A stretch of 64,000 nucleotides of DNA from an uncultured Clostridium sp. (GCA_900548455.1 URKQ01000008.1:1-64000), one strand, 5' to 3'; shown: positions 24,841-34,267, counted from the first letter of the stretch. Numbers and translations: made by a program. The notes: generated by a model not told the origin, from the letters alone.

Positions 24841-27345
24841 TTATTCTCCTCTTCCACAACAATTTTTATATTTAAATCCTGATCCACATGGACAAGGATC
24901 ATTTCTATTTGGCTTTACTTTCTTTCTTACTGGCTCTTTTTTAGCTGATTGGTCCTCACTAGTAGAAGTAATTTCAGCAACCCTTTCTCTCTTTTCTGGT
25001 GCTTTTTCTACTCTTACATGATATAAATACTTAACAGTTTCATGTTTAATATTTTCTATCATTTCAGCAAACATATCGCTTCCTTCCATTTGGAAAGCTT
25101 GAGCAGGATCTTGTTGCTTATAAGCTCTAAGTCCTATACCTTGTTTTAAATGTTCCATATCATCAATATGTTCCATCCACTTAGAATCTACTATTTTAAG
25201 AAGAATTACTCTCTCTATTTCCCTAATTTGCTCTTCACCAAATTCTGCTTCTTTTTCAGCATATATTTCCCTTGCTCTATTAAGTAATAATTCCCCTATT
25301 TCTTTGTCACTTAATTTCATTAATTCTTCTGATGTAACTTCACCCTTTGGAAGGTATATATCTTCCATGAAATTAATTAACTTATTTACTTCATCTGCAA
25401 AGGTATCTTCAACACCACTTATATAGTTCTTCACTGCGCTTAAAATAACATCTTCAATCATATCTTGAACTTGAGATTTTATATCAGCTCCCATAAGAAC
25501 TTCTCTTCTTTGTTTATATATGATTTCTCTTTGTTTATTCATAACATCATCATACTTAACAACATTTTTTCTGATATCAAAGTTATTTCCTTCAACCTTC
25601 TTTTGAGCACTTTCTATAGCGCGAGAAACCATTTTACTTTCTATCGCTTCATCTTCACTTAATCCTATTTTATCTATCATTCCTGATATTTTATCTGTTC
25701 CAAATCGTCTCATAAGATCATCTTCAAGGGAAATGAAGAATCTAGATTCACCTGGGTCTCCTTGACGTCCAGAACGACCTCTAAGCTGATTATCTATACG
25801 TCTTGATTCATGTCTTTCTGTACCTAATATCTTAAGTCCACCTAATTCTATAACACCTTCACCAAGTTTAATATCAGTACCTCTACCTGCCATGTTAGTA
25901 GCAATGGTTACAGCTCCCTTTTGACCTGCTAAAGCTATTATTTCAGCTTCTTTTTCGTGATACTTAGCATTTAAGACTTGATGTGGAATGCGTTTTTTCT
26001 TAAGCATTGAAGAAATAAGTTCGGATGTGTCAATACTTACAGTACCAACAAGTACTGGCTGACCCTTTTTATGAGTTTCTACTATTTCCTCAACTAAAGC
26101 GTTATATTTCCCTTTAATTGTTTTATATACTGTATCAGGATAATCTTCTCTTGCTACAGGTACATTAGTAGGAATTACAATAACGTCTAATCCATATATT
26201 TCTCTAAATTCAGCTTCTTCTGTTTCTGCTGTTCCTGTCATACCTGCAAGCTTTTTATACATTCTAAAATAATTTTGGAAGGTTATAGTCGCCAATGTCT
26301 TTGACTCTTGTGCAACTTTCACACCTTCTTTTGCTTCTATTGCTTGGTGTAAACCATCACTATATCTTCTACCTTCCATAAGTCTTCCAGTAAAGTCATC
26401 AACTATTATAACCTCACCATCTTTTACAATATAGTCCTTTTCATTTTTCATAGTATGATTAGCCTTCAAAGCCTGAACTACATGGTGTTGTATATCCATA
26501 TTTTCAGGATCCGCGAAGTTATCTATATGGAAGAAGGACTCAGCCTTTACTATTCCATCATCTGTAAGATTGACTGAATTTCTTTTTTCATCTATTTCAT
26601 AATCTTCTTCTTTTAATGATTTTACAAAGAAATCGGCAATTTTATATAAGTCTGTTGATTTTTCTCCTTGACCAGAAATAATAAGCGGAGTTCTAGCTTC
26701 GTCTACGAGAATAGAGTCAACCTCATCCACTATTACATAATGAAGATCTCTTTGAACCATCTCTTCCTTATATACAACCATATTATCTCTTAAATAATCA
26801 AATCCAAACTCATTATTTGTTCCGTATGTAATATCGCAGTTATACATTTGTTGTTTTTCTAACTGAGTTTGACCATGTATAATTACTCCAACAGTTAAAC
26901 CAAGGAACTCATAAATACGTCCCATTTCATCTCTATCTCTTTTAGCAAGATAATCATTTACTGTTACTATATGGACACCTTTTCCTTCAAGAGCATTTAA
27001 ATAAGCTGGAAGAGTGGCAACTAATGTTTTACCTTCCCCTGTTCTCATTTCAGATATTCTACCTTGATGAAGAACGACACCACCTATTATTTGCACATCA
27101 AAATGTCTCATTTTTAAAACTCTTTTAGATGCTTCTCTAACAACTGCAAACGCTTCTGGTAAAATGTCATCTAGAGTTTCTCCATTTTTCAATCTATTTT
27201 TAAATTCATCTGTTTTTAACTTAAGTTCATCATCACTTAATTTTTCTATACCAGCCTCAAGATCATTTACTTTCTTCACTATTGGCATAATTCTTTTTAT
27301 TTCTCTTTCGCTGTAAGTTCCAAATATTTTATCAAATATTTTCAT
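24841..27345 (-). CDS. secA: preprotein translocase ATPase SecA
   Basis: Motor ATPase that pushes preproteins through SecYEG. The 834 residues have Walker A MRTGEGKTLVATLPAYL (about 99-115), Walker B VDEVDSILVDEARTPLIISG, the helicase motif GRSGRQGDPGESRF and the C-terminal zinc-binding NDPCPCGSGFKYKNCC tail (three Cys plus a fourth), which binds SecB or ribosomes in other species. It is upstream of prfB with two bases between, an arrangement widely conserved in Firmicutes. An AT-rich 225-base region upstream separates it from hpf. Confidence 0.97.
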   Translation of the reverse strand: MKIFDKIFGTYSEREIKRIMPIVKKVNDLEAGIEKLSDDELKLKTDEFKNRLKNGETLDDILPEAFAVVREASKRVLKMRHFDVQIIGGVVLHQGRISEMRTGEGKTLVATLPAYLNALEGKGVHIVTVNDYLAKRDRDEMGRIYEFLGLTVGVIIHGQTQLEKQQMYNCDITYGTNNEFGFDYLRDNMVVYKEEMVQRDLHYVIVDEVDSILVDEARTPLIISGQGEKSTDLYKIADFFVKSLKEEDYEIDEKRNSVNLTDDGIVKAESFFHIDNFADPENMDIQHHVVQALKANHTMKNEKDYIVKDGEVIIVDDFTGRLMEGRRYSDGLHQAIEAKEGVKVAQESKTLATITFQNYFRMYKKLAGMTGTAETEEAEFREIYGLDVIVIPTNVPVAREDYPDTVYKTIKGKYNALVEEIVETHKKGQPVLVGTVSIDTSELISSMLKKKRIPHQVLNAKYHEKEAEIIALAGQKGAVTIATNMAGRGTDIKLGEGVIELGGLKILGTERHESRRIDNQLRGRSGRQGDPGESRFFISLEDDLMRRFGTDKISGMIDKIGLSEDEAIESKMVSRAIESAQKKVEGNNFDIRKNVVKYDDVMNKQREIIYKQRREVLMGADIKSQVQDMIEDVILSAVKNYISGVEDTFADEVNKLINFMEDIYLPKGEVTSEELMKLSDKEIGELLLNRAREIYAEKEAEFGEEQIREIERVILLKIVDSKWMEHIDDMEHLKQGIGLRAYKQQDPAQAFQMEGSDMFAEMIENIKHETVKYLYHVRVEKAPEKRERVAEITSTSEDQSAKKEPVRKKVKPNRNDPCPCGSGFKYKNCCGRGE

Positions 27346-27513
27346 TAAATATCATCCTCACTCTTCTCAATCGGCTTTATTCCTTTATAAAATCTCATTT
27401 AGATACTAATTTAGATTATATCAGTAATTCTTTATCACTTCAACTTATACTAAATATTTTATCCAAAATAAGTAAACTATTTCGTTTCCTTAACAATATC
27501 TTATCAAATCCCT

Positions 27514-27553
27514 AAAAAAAGGCTATTTAGCATCAAATACTAAATAGCCTTTT
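27514..27553 (-). terminator. intrinsic terminator after hpf
   Basis: Minus-strand hairpin AAAAGGCTATTTAG / CTAAATAGCCTTTT followed by more Ts, 18 bases after the hpf stop codon. Confidence 0.88.
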
Positions 27554-27570
27554 ACTATTTATTAAAGGAT

Positions 27571-28101
27571 TTAAAATTCTTCTACTATTAATCCGTAGTT
27601 TCCATCTTTTCTTTTATATATTACGTTTACCTTGTCTGTATCTCCATTTAAAAATACAAAGAAATCATGTCCTAATAACTCCATTTGTAAAATAGCTTCC
27701 TCTTCATTCATTGGCTTTATGGCAAATTTTTTAGTTTTAACGATTTTGGGCTCATTATCACTATCATAGTCGGATTCATTTTCAATACTACTAAACCTTA
27801 AAGAGTTATCATAATTCCTTCTTTCTAATTTAGTTTTTTGTTTTCTTACTTGGCTTACTAACTTGTCAATTACGGAGTCGATTGCATTATACATATCATC
27901 GCTTTTTACTTCAGCTCTTAATAATGCATTGTTAAAAGGAATGATTACCTCAATCTTGTGTATGTTTTTCTCTACACTTAATGTAGCAGTAGCATTAACA
28001 GTATCTAGAAAATATTTATCCATCTTTGATAACTTCTTCTCTACTACATTCCTTAATGCCTCGGTAACCTCAATATTTTTTCCAACGACTTTAACTTTCA
28101 T
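27571..28101 (-). CDS. hpf: ribosome hibernation-promoting factor, long form (RaiA/HPF)
   Basis: Binds the 30S decoding region and, in the long form, dimerises 70S ribosomes into 100S particles during slow growth. The 176 residues have the N-terminal S30AE domain (KVVGKNIEVTEALRNVVEKKL, about 2-23) and the C-terminal dimerisation domain (KTKKFAIKPMNEEEAILQMELLGHDFFVFLNGDT, about 117-151). I use ATG 28101 behind GAGGGG; the upstream frame to 28143 adds a leader not seen in the family. The probable raiA RNA lies about 250 bases upstream on the same strand. Confidence 0.95.
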   Translation of the reverse strand: MKVKVVGKNIEVTEALRNVVEKKLSKMDKYFLDTVNATATLSVEKNIHKIEVIIPFNNALLRAEVKSDDMYNAIDSVIDKLVSQVRKQKTKLERRNYDNSLRFSSIENESDYDSDNEPKIVKTKKFAIKPMNEEEAILQMELLGHDFFVFLNGDTDKVNVIYKRKDGNYGLIVEEF

Positions 28102-28272
28102 AACTCCAGCCCCTCTCTCTATATTATTAGGATAATTTCTCATCCCTAATATCTATATTGTTGTAGTAATTACATTTTAATATTCACTTATTTAATTTGC
28201 AATTCAAATTAATCTAATATTCTGAAATAACACCAAACCATACTGTCCTATCTTTAATTTACTTCTAACATC

Positions 28273-28308
28273 AAAAAAAATCATATTAATATAGCATATG
28301 ATTTTTTT
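28273..28308. terminator. bidirectional hairpin between the raiA RNA and hpf
   Basis: AAAAAATCATAT / ATATGATTTTTT with a T-tract on both strands. It lies downstream of the raiA RNA terminator and upstream of hpf, so it may back up termination of that RNA. If so, hpf needs its own promoter in 28102-28270. Confidence 0.55.
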
Positions 28309-28351
28309 ATAAAAATATGATATAATTAAAATACACGTGTGATATAAACAT

Positions 28352-28376
28352 AAAAAAAGCAGACCATATAGTCTGC
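28352..28376 (-). terminator. intrinsic terminator of the raiA RNA
   Basis: Minus-strand GCAGACTATATGGTCTGC hairpin followed by seven Ts, ending the structured RNA that begins near 28608. Confidence 0.88.
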
Positions 28377-28608
28377 AATACATCTTACTTAATTGTAATA
28401 AGATGAAAATGTCGGTTGACCTGGTCTTTGACCCCACACTCGCCTACTGGATTTTTTGCTACCCGGAATTAACCTCTCACTACTAAACCTCTCGTAAATA
28501 ACGGTAGGACTTACTTCTAAGCCGCACCATGCTCATTAAACATTTTTATTTAACTTACGTGGATCGTTTCGCCTGCGACTGGCATCGACTTTCAACCACA
28601 AACCCGAC
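28353..28608 (-). ncRNA. probable raiA structured non-coding RNA
   Basis: A transcript of about 255 nt is defined by a strong promoter (28615-28642), a predicted start near 28608 and a terminator at 28352-28376, all on the minus strand. The region is GC-richer than the surrounding intergenic DNA, with many short pairing blocks (e.g. GGGTTTGTGGTTGAAAGTCG and GCCAGTCGCAGGCGAAACGA near the 5' end). It lies just upstream of hpf/raiA and downstream of comFC. That context is what defines the known raiA RNA motif of Firmicutes; I assign it from context and general look, without a covariance search. An overlapping 77-codon frame (28204-28437) is not credible. Confidence 0.7.
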
Positions 28609-28614
28609 TTCTTT

Positions 28615-28642
28615 ATTATACTCTACTTTTTGCAACTGTCAA
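28615..28642 (-). promoter_or_regulatory. near-consensus sigma-A promoter inside the 3' end of comFC
   Basis: Minus-strand TTGACA (plus 28637-28642), 16-base spacer, TATAAT (plus 28615-28620). Both hexamers are perfect and the whole site overlaps the last codons of comFC. It would start transcription about seven bases later, at the 5' end of the structured RNA. Confidence 0.85.
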
Positions 28643-29293
28643 TATATAAACATCTTTTGCTCCTGATTTTTTAAGGGTACTGGCTGCACAAAAGGCTGTA
28701 GCTCCAGTAGTAATTACATCATCAATAATTAATATTCTCCTACCTATAATTAGCTTCTCATTTACGCTAAAGAATGACCCCTCAATATTCTTCCATCTCT
28801 TAATATCACTTAATCCAATCTGATCTTCAACATCATGACTCTTTTTTAATGTTTCTTCAAATGGAATTTTGCAAAATTTATAAATATATTCACACAATAC
28901 TCTACATTGATTAAACCCTCTTCTTTTCATAGATGATCTGCTACTTGGAATAAAGGTGATAATATCTATTTTGTCCATTAAATTATTAATTATAAAATCG
29001 GTTAAATATCTTGCTAAAATTTCTCCTGCCTCAAAACACTTTTGAAACTTAAATTTTAGAATTAACTTCTTTATTCCATAGGAATAAAACCCAAGTGAAT
29101 AAGAAATATAACCTTCTTCACCCTTATTTATAAGTTTTTTTATTCCAATTATATTTATTTGGGACCTACAGCTATTACATAAATACTCATCGCAATAATT
29201 ATCACATAAAATACATTTATCTGATGAACTATAAAAAATAGATACTAATCCTGACAATAAAATTCTTATAATTTTAACAATCCTTGAGACCAT
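28616..29293 (-). CDS. comFC: ComFC-type phosphoribosyltransferase-like protein
   Basis: Competence-associated protein of 225 residues with an N-terminal four-cysteine zinc ribbon (CILCDNYCDEYLCNSC, about 27-42) and a C-terminal PRTase domain with the PRPP motif ILIIDDVITTGATAF (about 187-201). In transformable bacteria it is required for DNA uptake or processing of incoming DNA. It overlaps the upstream comFA-like gene by 28 bp. A promoter for the next RNA lies within its last codons. Confidence 0.88.
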   Translation of the reverse strand: MVSRIVKIIRILLSGLVSIFYSSSDKCILCDNYCDEYLCNSCRSQINIIGIKKLINKGEEGYISYSLGFYSYGIKKLILKFKFQKCFEAGEILARYLTDFIINNLMDKIDIITFIPSSRSSMKRRGFNQCRVLCEYIYKFCKIPFEETLKKSHDVEDQIGLSDIKRWKNIEGSFFSVNEKLIIGRRILIIDDVITTGATAFCAASTLKKSGAKDVYILTVAKSRV

Positions 29294-30285
29294 GCTCTTT
29301 TATTTAACTCCCTAAATATAAATTTACATTTTTCCATAGCCTCTGTTTCACTATTACATAAAAATAAAACCTCTTCTTCAAGTCCATTACCTTTGCGACT
29401 AGCTCTTCCTGTAATGTATACTAAATCCTTGTAAGTAACTGTATTACAATCCGAAAAATATATAATTATATCTGTACAGTACGAGCCTTTATAATCCTCA
29501 TAAAAGTCATTAGTAATCATTATTCCTTTAGATGAATTCAAAAATTTTCCTACATGCCTTCTATCATCATTATTACTTTCCTGTATGAAGATATCGCATC
29601 CAAGCATATTTTTTATGATTAAAAAACTTTTATATACACTATTTATTTTATTGGCCATGGGAACATATATTATAATCTTCCTACCCATAGTTATAGCCCA
29701 TTTTAAATACTCATATACATTGTTTGGAATTTCTTTTTCTAAAGCTACCTTTGTTGCCATAATTCTAGGTTCTATTAATGGTAACTTATGACTATCATTA
29801 TAATTATATATAGTAGGTTCTCTATCAAATATAGATTCAAAAGAATACCCTATCATCACTCCATAACTACTTTTTAATTTTTCCATCAAACTAATAATTG
29901 CCATCTTATTATTAGTTGTTTTAGAATTAATCTCATCATATATTACAACATCATATGTCTCCCTGTAATATAGAGCCATATTATAAGTAGATACATGCAC
30001 CATCTTTTTTATATTATTACTTTTTTCAGACAAGCATATATTTTCAAAGAATGTTCCACCATATATATCATTAAATATCTGTATCCCAATTTCATTATTT
30101 ACAATATAAATAACAGTTTTATTTTCCTTTATGCACCAATTAAATAGCCCACCAAAAATATTTGACTTATTGTATAGCGGCGAAATAATATTTACAGCTT
30201 CATTTCCTGTTTTTACATAATCTAATATACTATTTTCTTGTCCTTGAAATTGTCCTAAATCTTTTTTCTTCTTTTTAAACCACAT
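29266..30285 (-). CDS. degenerate ComFA-like helicase
   Basis: Position directly upstream of comFC and the C-terminal motif VYITGRASRKGNG (about 288-300, helicase motif VI) point to ComFA, the DNA-uptake helicase. Several hallmarks are missing: no N-terminal four-Cys zinc finger and no GxGKT Walker A. The DEAD-type motif reads YDEINS. At 339 residues it is shorter than usual ComFA proteins (above 400). The lysine-rich start (MWFKKKKKD) is followed at once by the domain. An ATP-driven role is doubtful; it may be a decayed or repurposed relative. Confidence 0.6.
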   Translation of the reverse strand: MWFKKKKKDLGQFQGQENSILDYVKTGNEAVNIISPLYNKSNIFGGLFNWCIKENKTVIYIVNNEIGIQIFNDIYGGTFFENICLSEKSNNIKKMVHVSTYNMALYYRETYDVVIYDEINSKTTNNKMAIISLMEKLKSSYGVMIGYSFESIFDREPTIYNYNDSHKLPLIEPRIMATKVALEKEIPNNVYEYLKWAITMGRKIIIYVPMANKINSVYKSFLIIKNMLGCDIFIQESNNDDRRHVGKFLNSSKGIMITNDFYEDYKGSYCTDIIIYFSDCNTVTYKDLVYITGRASRKGNGLEEEVLFLCNSETEAMEKCKFIFRELNKRAWSQGLLKL

Positions 30286-30297
30286 ACAATCCCCTAC

Positions 30298-32505
30298 TTA
30301 TATGCTCATAATTTCTTTAATTCTCCATTTCAGTCCAGAATATCTTTCAAAACTTCTATTATTATCTTTCATAAAAGCTACAACATTAGGACTTCCAACT
30401 AAAACAACTAATTTTCTAGCTCTCGTAATACCTGTATATAATAAATTTCTGTTAAGTAATAACGGTGGCCCCATAAACATAGGCATAATTACAACTGGGA
30501 ACTCACTCCCTTGACTTTTATGAATTGTAATAGCATAGGCTAATGTAATTTCATCTAAATCACTTTCTTCATATTCAACTAATTTATCATCTTCAAAACA
30601 TACCGTTACTTTATCATCATCTTCATCTATATTTACAATATACCCAACATCACCATTAAATACACCCTTGCCTTCTTCCTTAGGATTTAATTTTTTCCAC
30701 TCTAAGACATAGTTATTCTTTACCTGCATAACTTTATCTCCCACTCTAAATACAGTGTCTCTAAATTCTTTTTCCATTTTACTTTTAGATTTAGGATTTA
30801 AAACCTTTTGCAACTCTATATTTAAATTGTCTATTCCTACTATACCCTTTTTCATAGGTGAAAGTACTTGAATATCCCTAATACTATCCCATTCCTTATT
30901 GTACTTAGGCAATCTAGTTTTTATTAGTCCTATTATTTTTTCTAAAATCACTCCACAATCTTCAGTTCGCTCTAAAAAAAAGTCACTATTTTTAACATTC
31001 AAAAGCGGCATTTTACCTTCATTAATTAAATGGGCATTTTGTACTATCATACTTTCTTGACCTTGCCTAAATATTTGATTTAATCTAACTACCTTCACTG
31101 CATCACTTTCAATAATATCTCTTAATACATTTCCAGGTCCAACGGAAGGTAATTGATCCACATCTCCAACAATTATAAGCCTTGTTCCAGGCTGCATAGC
31201 TTTTAATAATACATTCATAAGGCTTATGTCTATCATAGATGCTTCATCTACTATTAACACATCACATTCAATCGCGGAAGATTCCGCTTCAATTTCATCT
31301 ACTTCTTCTCCACTATAACTTCCTATTTCTAATAACCTATGAATAGTCTTTGATTCTCTTCCTGTAGCTTGTGTCATTCTTTTAGCTGCCCTACCAGTAG
31401 GAGCTGCCATATAAACCTTCATTCCGATATGTTCAAATATATCTACAATGCAGTTTATAATTGTAGTTTTTCCAGTACCTGGTCCACCTGTAATAACTTC
31501 TATTCCATTTCTAAAAGCACCTTTAATCGCTTCTTTTTGCGCTTCAGCCAATTCTATATTATTTGTCTGTTCATATTGTTTAATCTCATTGTCTATATCT
31601 AATGTTAATTTATCATACTTTGTAGTTGCAAGTTCAATGACTTTTCTCGTAACTGACATTTCTAAATAAAGATATGAAATAGAATAAATTGCATTTATTC
31701 CATCAACGTTTTCAATCTTAATTTTTCCATCAATACCAAGTTCATAAACACCTTGATCAATTTTATCAGAGTCAACATCTAATAATCTCATACCTTTTTC
31801 CCACAGTTTTTCCATTGGCATAAAAGTATTTCCTAAAGCACAAAACTCATTGATGGTATAAAGAATCCCACTTTTTATTCTAAACATAGAATTTCTATCA
31901 ATTCCTAGACTTGTAGCTATTGTATCGGCTGTCTTAAAACCTATTCCACTTATATATTCAGTTAAAATATAAGGATTATCCTTCACTATACTTACACAAT
32001 TTGTGCCAAACTTTTTATATATCTTCATGGCTTTATTAGCCGTTATACCATAACTCTGAAAGAAAATTACAATATCTTTTGTAGCTCTTTGTTCCTTATA
32101 TGATTTTACAATTGTATTTATCTTTTTCTTACCTATGCCAGGAATTTCTTCTAGTCTATCTATATCTTTTTCAAAAATATTAATTGTATCTTCACCAAAA
32201 AAATCAACTATTTTTTTTGCCGTCACCTTTCCTATGCCTTCAATCACTCCGCTAGCCAAATACTTTTCTATACCTAAAACTGTTGTTGGGATAATTTCGT
32301 CAAAGCTCTGTATCTGTAGTTGTTTTCCGAATTTTGGATGGACCACCCATTCACCTTCTACCTTATATTCATGTTGCTCATAAATATAGGGAACAACCCC
32401 TACAGCAGTTATTAATTCTTTATCAGCCCTAATTCTACATACTGTATACCCATTATCCTCATTTCTAAATGTTATACTTTCTACTATTCCCTCTAAAGAA
32501 ACCAT
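30298..32505 (-). CDS. recD2: ATP-dependent RecD-like DNA helicase RecD2
   Basis: 5'-3' superfamily 1 helicase acting alone in DNA repair. The 735 residues carry an N-terminal OB-like region, helix-hairpin-helix repeats (about 90-200, e.g. EEIPGIGKKKINTI), Walker A TGGPGTGKTTIIN (about 336-348), Walker B VDEASMIDISL, and motif VI YAITIHKSQGSEFPVVIMP (about 655-673). The long N-terminal extension separates RecD2 from RecBCD's RecD. Twelve bases separate it from the comFA-like gene. Confidence 0.95.
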   Translation of the reverse strand: MVSLEGIVESITFRNEDNGYTVCRIRADKELITAVGVVPYIYEQHEYKVEGEWVVHPKFGKQLQIQSFDEIIPTTVLGIEKYLASGVIEGIGKVTAKKIVDFFGEDTINIFEKDIDRLEEIPGIGKKKINTIVKSYKEQRATKDIVIFFQSYGITANKAMKIYKKFGTNCVSIVKDNPYILTEYISGIGFKTADTIATSLGIDRNSMFRIKSGILYTINEFCALGNTFMPMEKLWEKGMRLLDVDSDKIDQGVYELGIDGKIKIENVDGINAIYSISYLYLEMSVTRKVIELATTKYDKLTLDIDNEIKQYEQTNNIELAEAQKEAIKGAFRNGIEVITGGPGTGKTTIINCIVDIFEHIGMKVYMAAPTGRAAKRMTQATGRESKTIHRLLEIGSYSGEEVDEIEAESSAIECDVLIVDEASMIDISLMNVLLKAMQPGTRLIIVGDVDQLPSVGPGNVLRDIIESDAVKVVRLNQIFRQGQESMIVQNAHLINEGKMPLLNVKNSDFFLERTEDCGVILEKIIGLIKTRLPKYNKEWDSIRDIQVLSPMKKGIVGIDNLNIELQKVLNPKSKSKMEKEFRDTVFRVGDKVMQVKNNYVLEWKKLNPKEEGKGVFNGDVGYIVNIDEDDDKVTVCFEDDKLVEYEESDLDEITLAYAITIHKSQGSEFPVVIMPMFMGPPLLLNRNLLYTGITRARKLVVLVGSPNVVAFMKDNNRSFERYSGLKWRIKEIMSI

Positions 32506-32553
32506 AAAATCTCTCCCAACATATAACTAATACACTCTTTTATTCATTATACC

Positions 32554-32590
32554 AAAAAATTCACACTAATAATCTTATTATTAGTGTGAA
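32554..32590 (-). terminator. intrinsic terminator of metK
   Basis: Minus-strand stem TTCACACTAATAAT / ATTATTAGTGTGAA then TTTTTT, 15 bases after the metK stop. Confidence 0.85.
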
Positions 32591-32604
32591 CTCTTTTATA
32601 TAAA

Positions 32605-33780
32605 TTATAAGAATCTTTTTATTTGAGCAACTTTATCTAATTTTTCCCATGGTAAATCTAAATCATTTCTACCAAAATGTCCATATGCAGCAGTTTGTTT
32701 ATATATTGGTCTTCTTAAATTTAACTCTTTTATAATAGCTGCTGGTCTTAAGTCAAATACTTTATTTACTATTTCTACTATTTGTTCTTCTTTAATTTTC
32801 CCTGTTCCAAAAGTTTCTATTTCTATAGATACAGGTTTTGCAACTCCTATTGCATAAGCAAGTTGTATTTCTAGCTTGTCAGCAACACCTGCAGCTACTA
32901 AGTTTTTAGCAACCCATCTTGCAGCATAAGCAGCAGATCTGTCCACCTTTGTTGGATCTTTTCCTGAAAATGCTCCGCCACCGTGTCTTCCATATCCACC
33001 ATAAGTATCAACTATTATTTTTCTTCCTGTTAATCCTGAATCTCCTTGAGGTCCACCGATTACAAATCTTCCAGTTGGATTAATAAAATATTTTGTATTG
33101 CTATCTAATAAATTGCTTGGAACAACTTCACCGATAACATATTTTAACATATCGCTTTCAATTTGTTCTCTAGTTACATCTGGGCAATGTTGTGTAGAAA
33201 TAACTATAGTGTCAATTCTAACAGGTTTATTATCCTCATATTCAACTGTAACTTGAGTTTTTCCATCAGGTCTTAAATAATTTAAAGTTCCATTTTTTCT
33301 AACTTCAGTTAACTTTCTTGAAAGTTTATGTGCCATAGCTATAGGTAGTGGCATGTATTCTTCAGTTTCATTTGTTGCAAAACCAAACATCATACCTTGG
33401 TCTCCAGCACCAATGGAATCTATATTCTCCATTTTACCTTCTTTACTTTCTAGAGCTTCATCAACTCCCATTGCAATATCTCCAGATTGTTCATCAATAG
33501 ATGTTAATACAGAACATGTTCTTGCATCAAATCCATATTTTGCTCTAGTATAACCAATTTCAGCAACTGTATCTCTTACAACCTTCTGAAAATCAACATA
33601 ACAATTTGTACTAATTTCCCCCATTACTAAAACCATTCCTGTAGTTGTAGCAGTTTCACAAGCTACTCTAGCATTAGGATCTTTTTCTAAAATAGCATCA
33701 AGAATAGCATCTGATACTTGGTCACACATTTTGTCTGGATGTCCTTCTGTAACTGATTCTGAAGTAAATAATCTCCTCAT
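32605..33780 (-). CDS. metK: S-adenosylmethionine synthetase MetK
   Basis: Makes SAM from methionine and ATP. The 391 residues start RRLFTSESVTEGHPDKMCDQVSDAILD (His and Asp of the active site), contain GAGDQGMMFGFA (about 123-134), the DSGLTGRKIIVDTYGG loop and GGGAFSGKDPTKVDRSAAY (about 261-279). Preceded by a SAM riboswitch, so the product of the enzyme controls its gene. SAM made here is consumed by the six cbi methylases, among others. Confidence 0.98.
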   Translation of the reverse strand: MRRLFTSESVTEGHPDKMCDQVSDAILDAILEKDPNARVACETATTTGMVLVMGEISTNCYVDFQKVVRDTVAEIGYTRAKYGFDARTCSVLTSIDEQSGDIAMGVDEALESKEGKMENIDSIGAGDQGMMFGFATNETEEYMPLPIAMAHKLSRKLTEVRKNGTLNYLRPDGKTQVTVEYEDNKPVRIDTIVISTQHCPDVTREQIESDMLKYVIGEVVPSNLLDSNTKYFINPTGRFVIGGPQGDSGLTGRKIIVDTYGGYGRHGGGAFSGKDPTKVDRSAAYAARWVAKNLVAAGVADKLEIQLAYAIGVAKPVSIEIETFGTGKIKEEQIVEIVNKVFDLRPAAIIKELNLRRPIYKQTAAYGHFGRNDLDLPWEKLDKVAQIKRFL

Positions 33781-33863
33781 TACTAATTCTCCTCCCTGTA
33801 TTGCTAATAATACTCACATCTATCAAGTGAAGCTACAACTTTCCCAAAAATTGTATTAAACTT

Positions 33864-33902
33864 CAAAAATAAAACCCCTTCTTGCTCGACAAGAAGAGGT
33901 TA
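33864..33902 (-). terminator. SAM-riboswitch terminator
   Basis: Minus-strand hairpin AACCTCTTCTTG / CAAGAAGGGGTT followed by TTATTTTTG between the SAM aptamer and metK. Confidence 0.85.
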
Positions 33903-33920
33903 GCATAATCAAACTAGCTT

Positions 33921-34022
33921 TCTTATCTTGCAGAAACTCTGCAGGAATTGGCACCATTGCTAATAAATTAGCCGGTTGCTGGGCTTCATAGGGCCTTTTT
34001 CCCTCCACCACTCTTGATAAGA
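33921..34022 (-). ncRNA. SAM-I riboswitch (S-box leader)
   Basis: Minus-strand S-box: P1 strand CTTATCAAGAG (plus 34011-34021) then GGTGGAGGGA, GGCCCTATGAAGCC, CAGCAACCGGC, AATGGTGCCAATTCC and the closing strand GATAAG, all in consensus order. It controls metK through a terminator downstream. Confidence 0.97.
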
Positions 34023-34058
34023 GTATTATTAATCAAAAATCACTTTTATTATAAACTG

Positions 34059-34087
34059 ATAATAACATAGCATAATATTTATGTCAA
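34059..34087 (-). promoter_or_regulatory. sigma-A promoter of the metK leader
   Basis: Minus-strand TTGACA (plus 34082-34087), 17-base spacer, TATTAT (plus 34059-34064), placed about 37 bases before the S-box. Together with the aptamer and terminator this accounts for most of the gene-free stretch 33781-34154. Confidence 0.75.
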
Positions 34088-34154
34088 CAAATGAAATATT
34101 AACATTTTTCACTAAAGTTAATATCATCTTAATAAATAAACATTTTAACTTTCT

Positions 34155-34180
34155 AAAAAAAAGCACTAGAAATCTAGTGC
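34155..34180 (-). terminator. terminator of tRNA-Tyr
   Basis: Minus-strand GCACTAGA / TCTAGTGC hairpin with a two-base loop, then eight Ts, two bases after the tRNA 3' end. Confidence 0.88.
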
Positions 34181-34182
34181 TT

Positions 34183-34267
34183 TGGTGGAGGATGGTGGAT
34201 TCGAACCACCGAAACGAAACGTAACAGATTTACAGTCTGCCCCCTTTGGCCGCTCGGGAAATCCTCC
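34183..34267 (-). tRNA. trnY: tRNA-Tyr (GTA anticodon)
   Basis: An 85-base class II tRNA with a long variable arm: acceptor GGAGGAT pairs with ATCCTCC, encoded ACCA 3' end, D-arm TTCCCGAGCGGCCAAAGGG, anticodon loop CTGTAAA giving GTA, T-arm GGTGGTTCGAATCCACC. A single tRNA with its own terminator. Confidence 0.97.

Noticed and set aside
28204..28437. 77-codon minus-strand reading frame upstream of hpf
   Set aside because: It overlaps the structured RNA and both its terminator and a second hairpin, has no ribosome site and a Cys/Tyr-rich random-like product.
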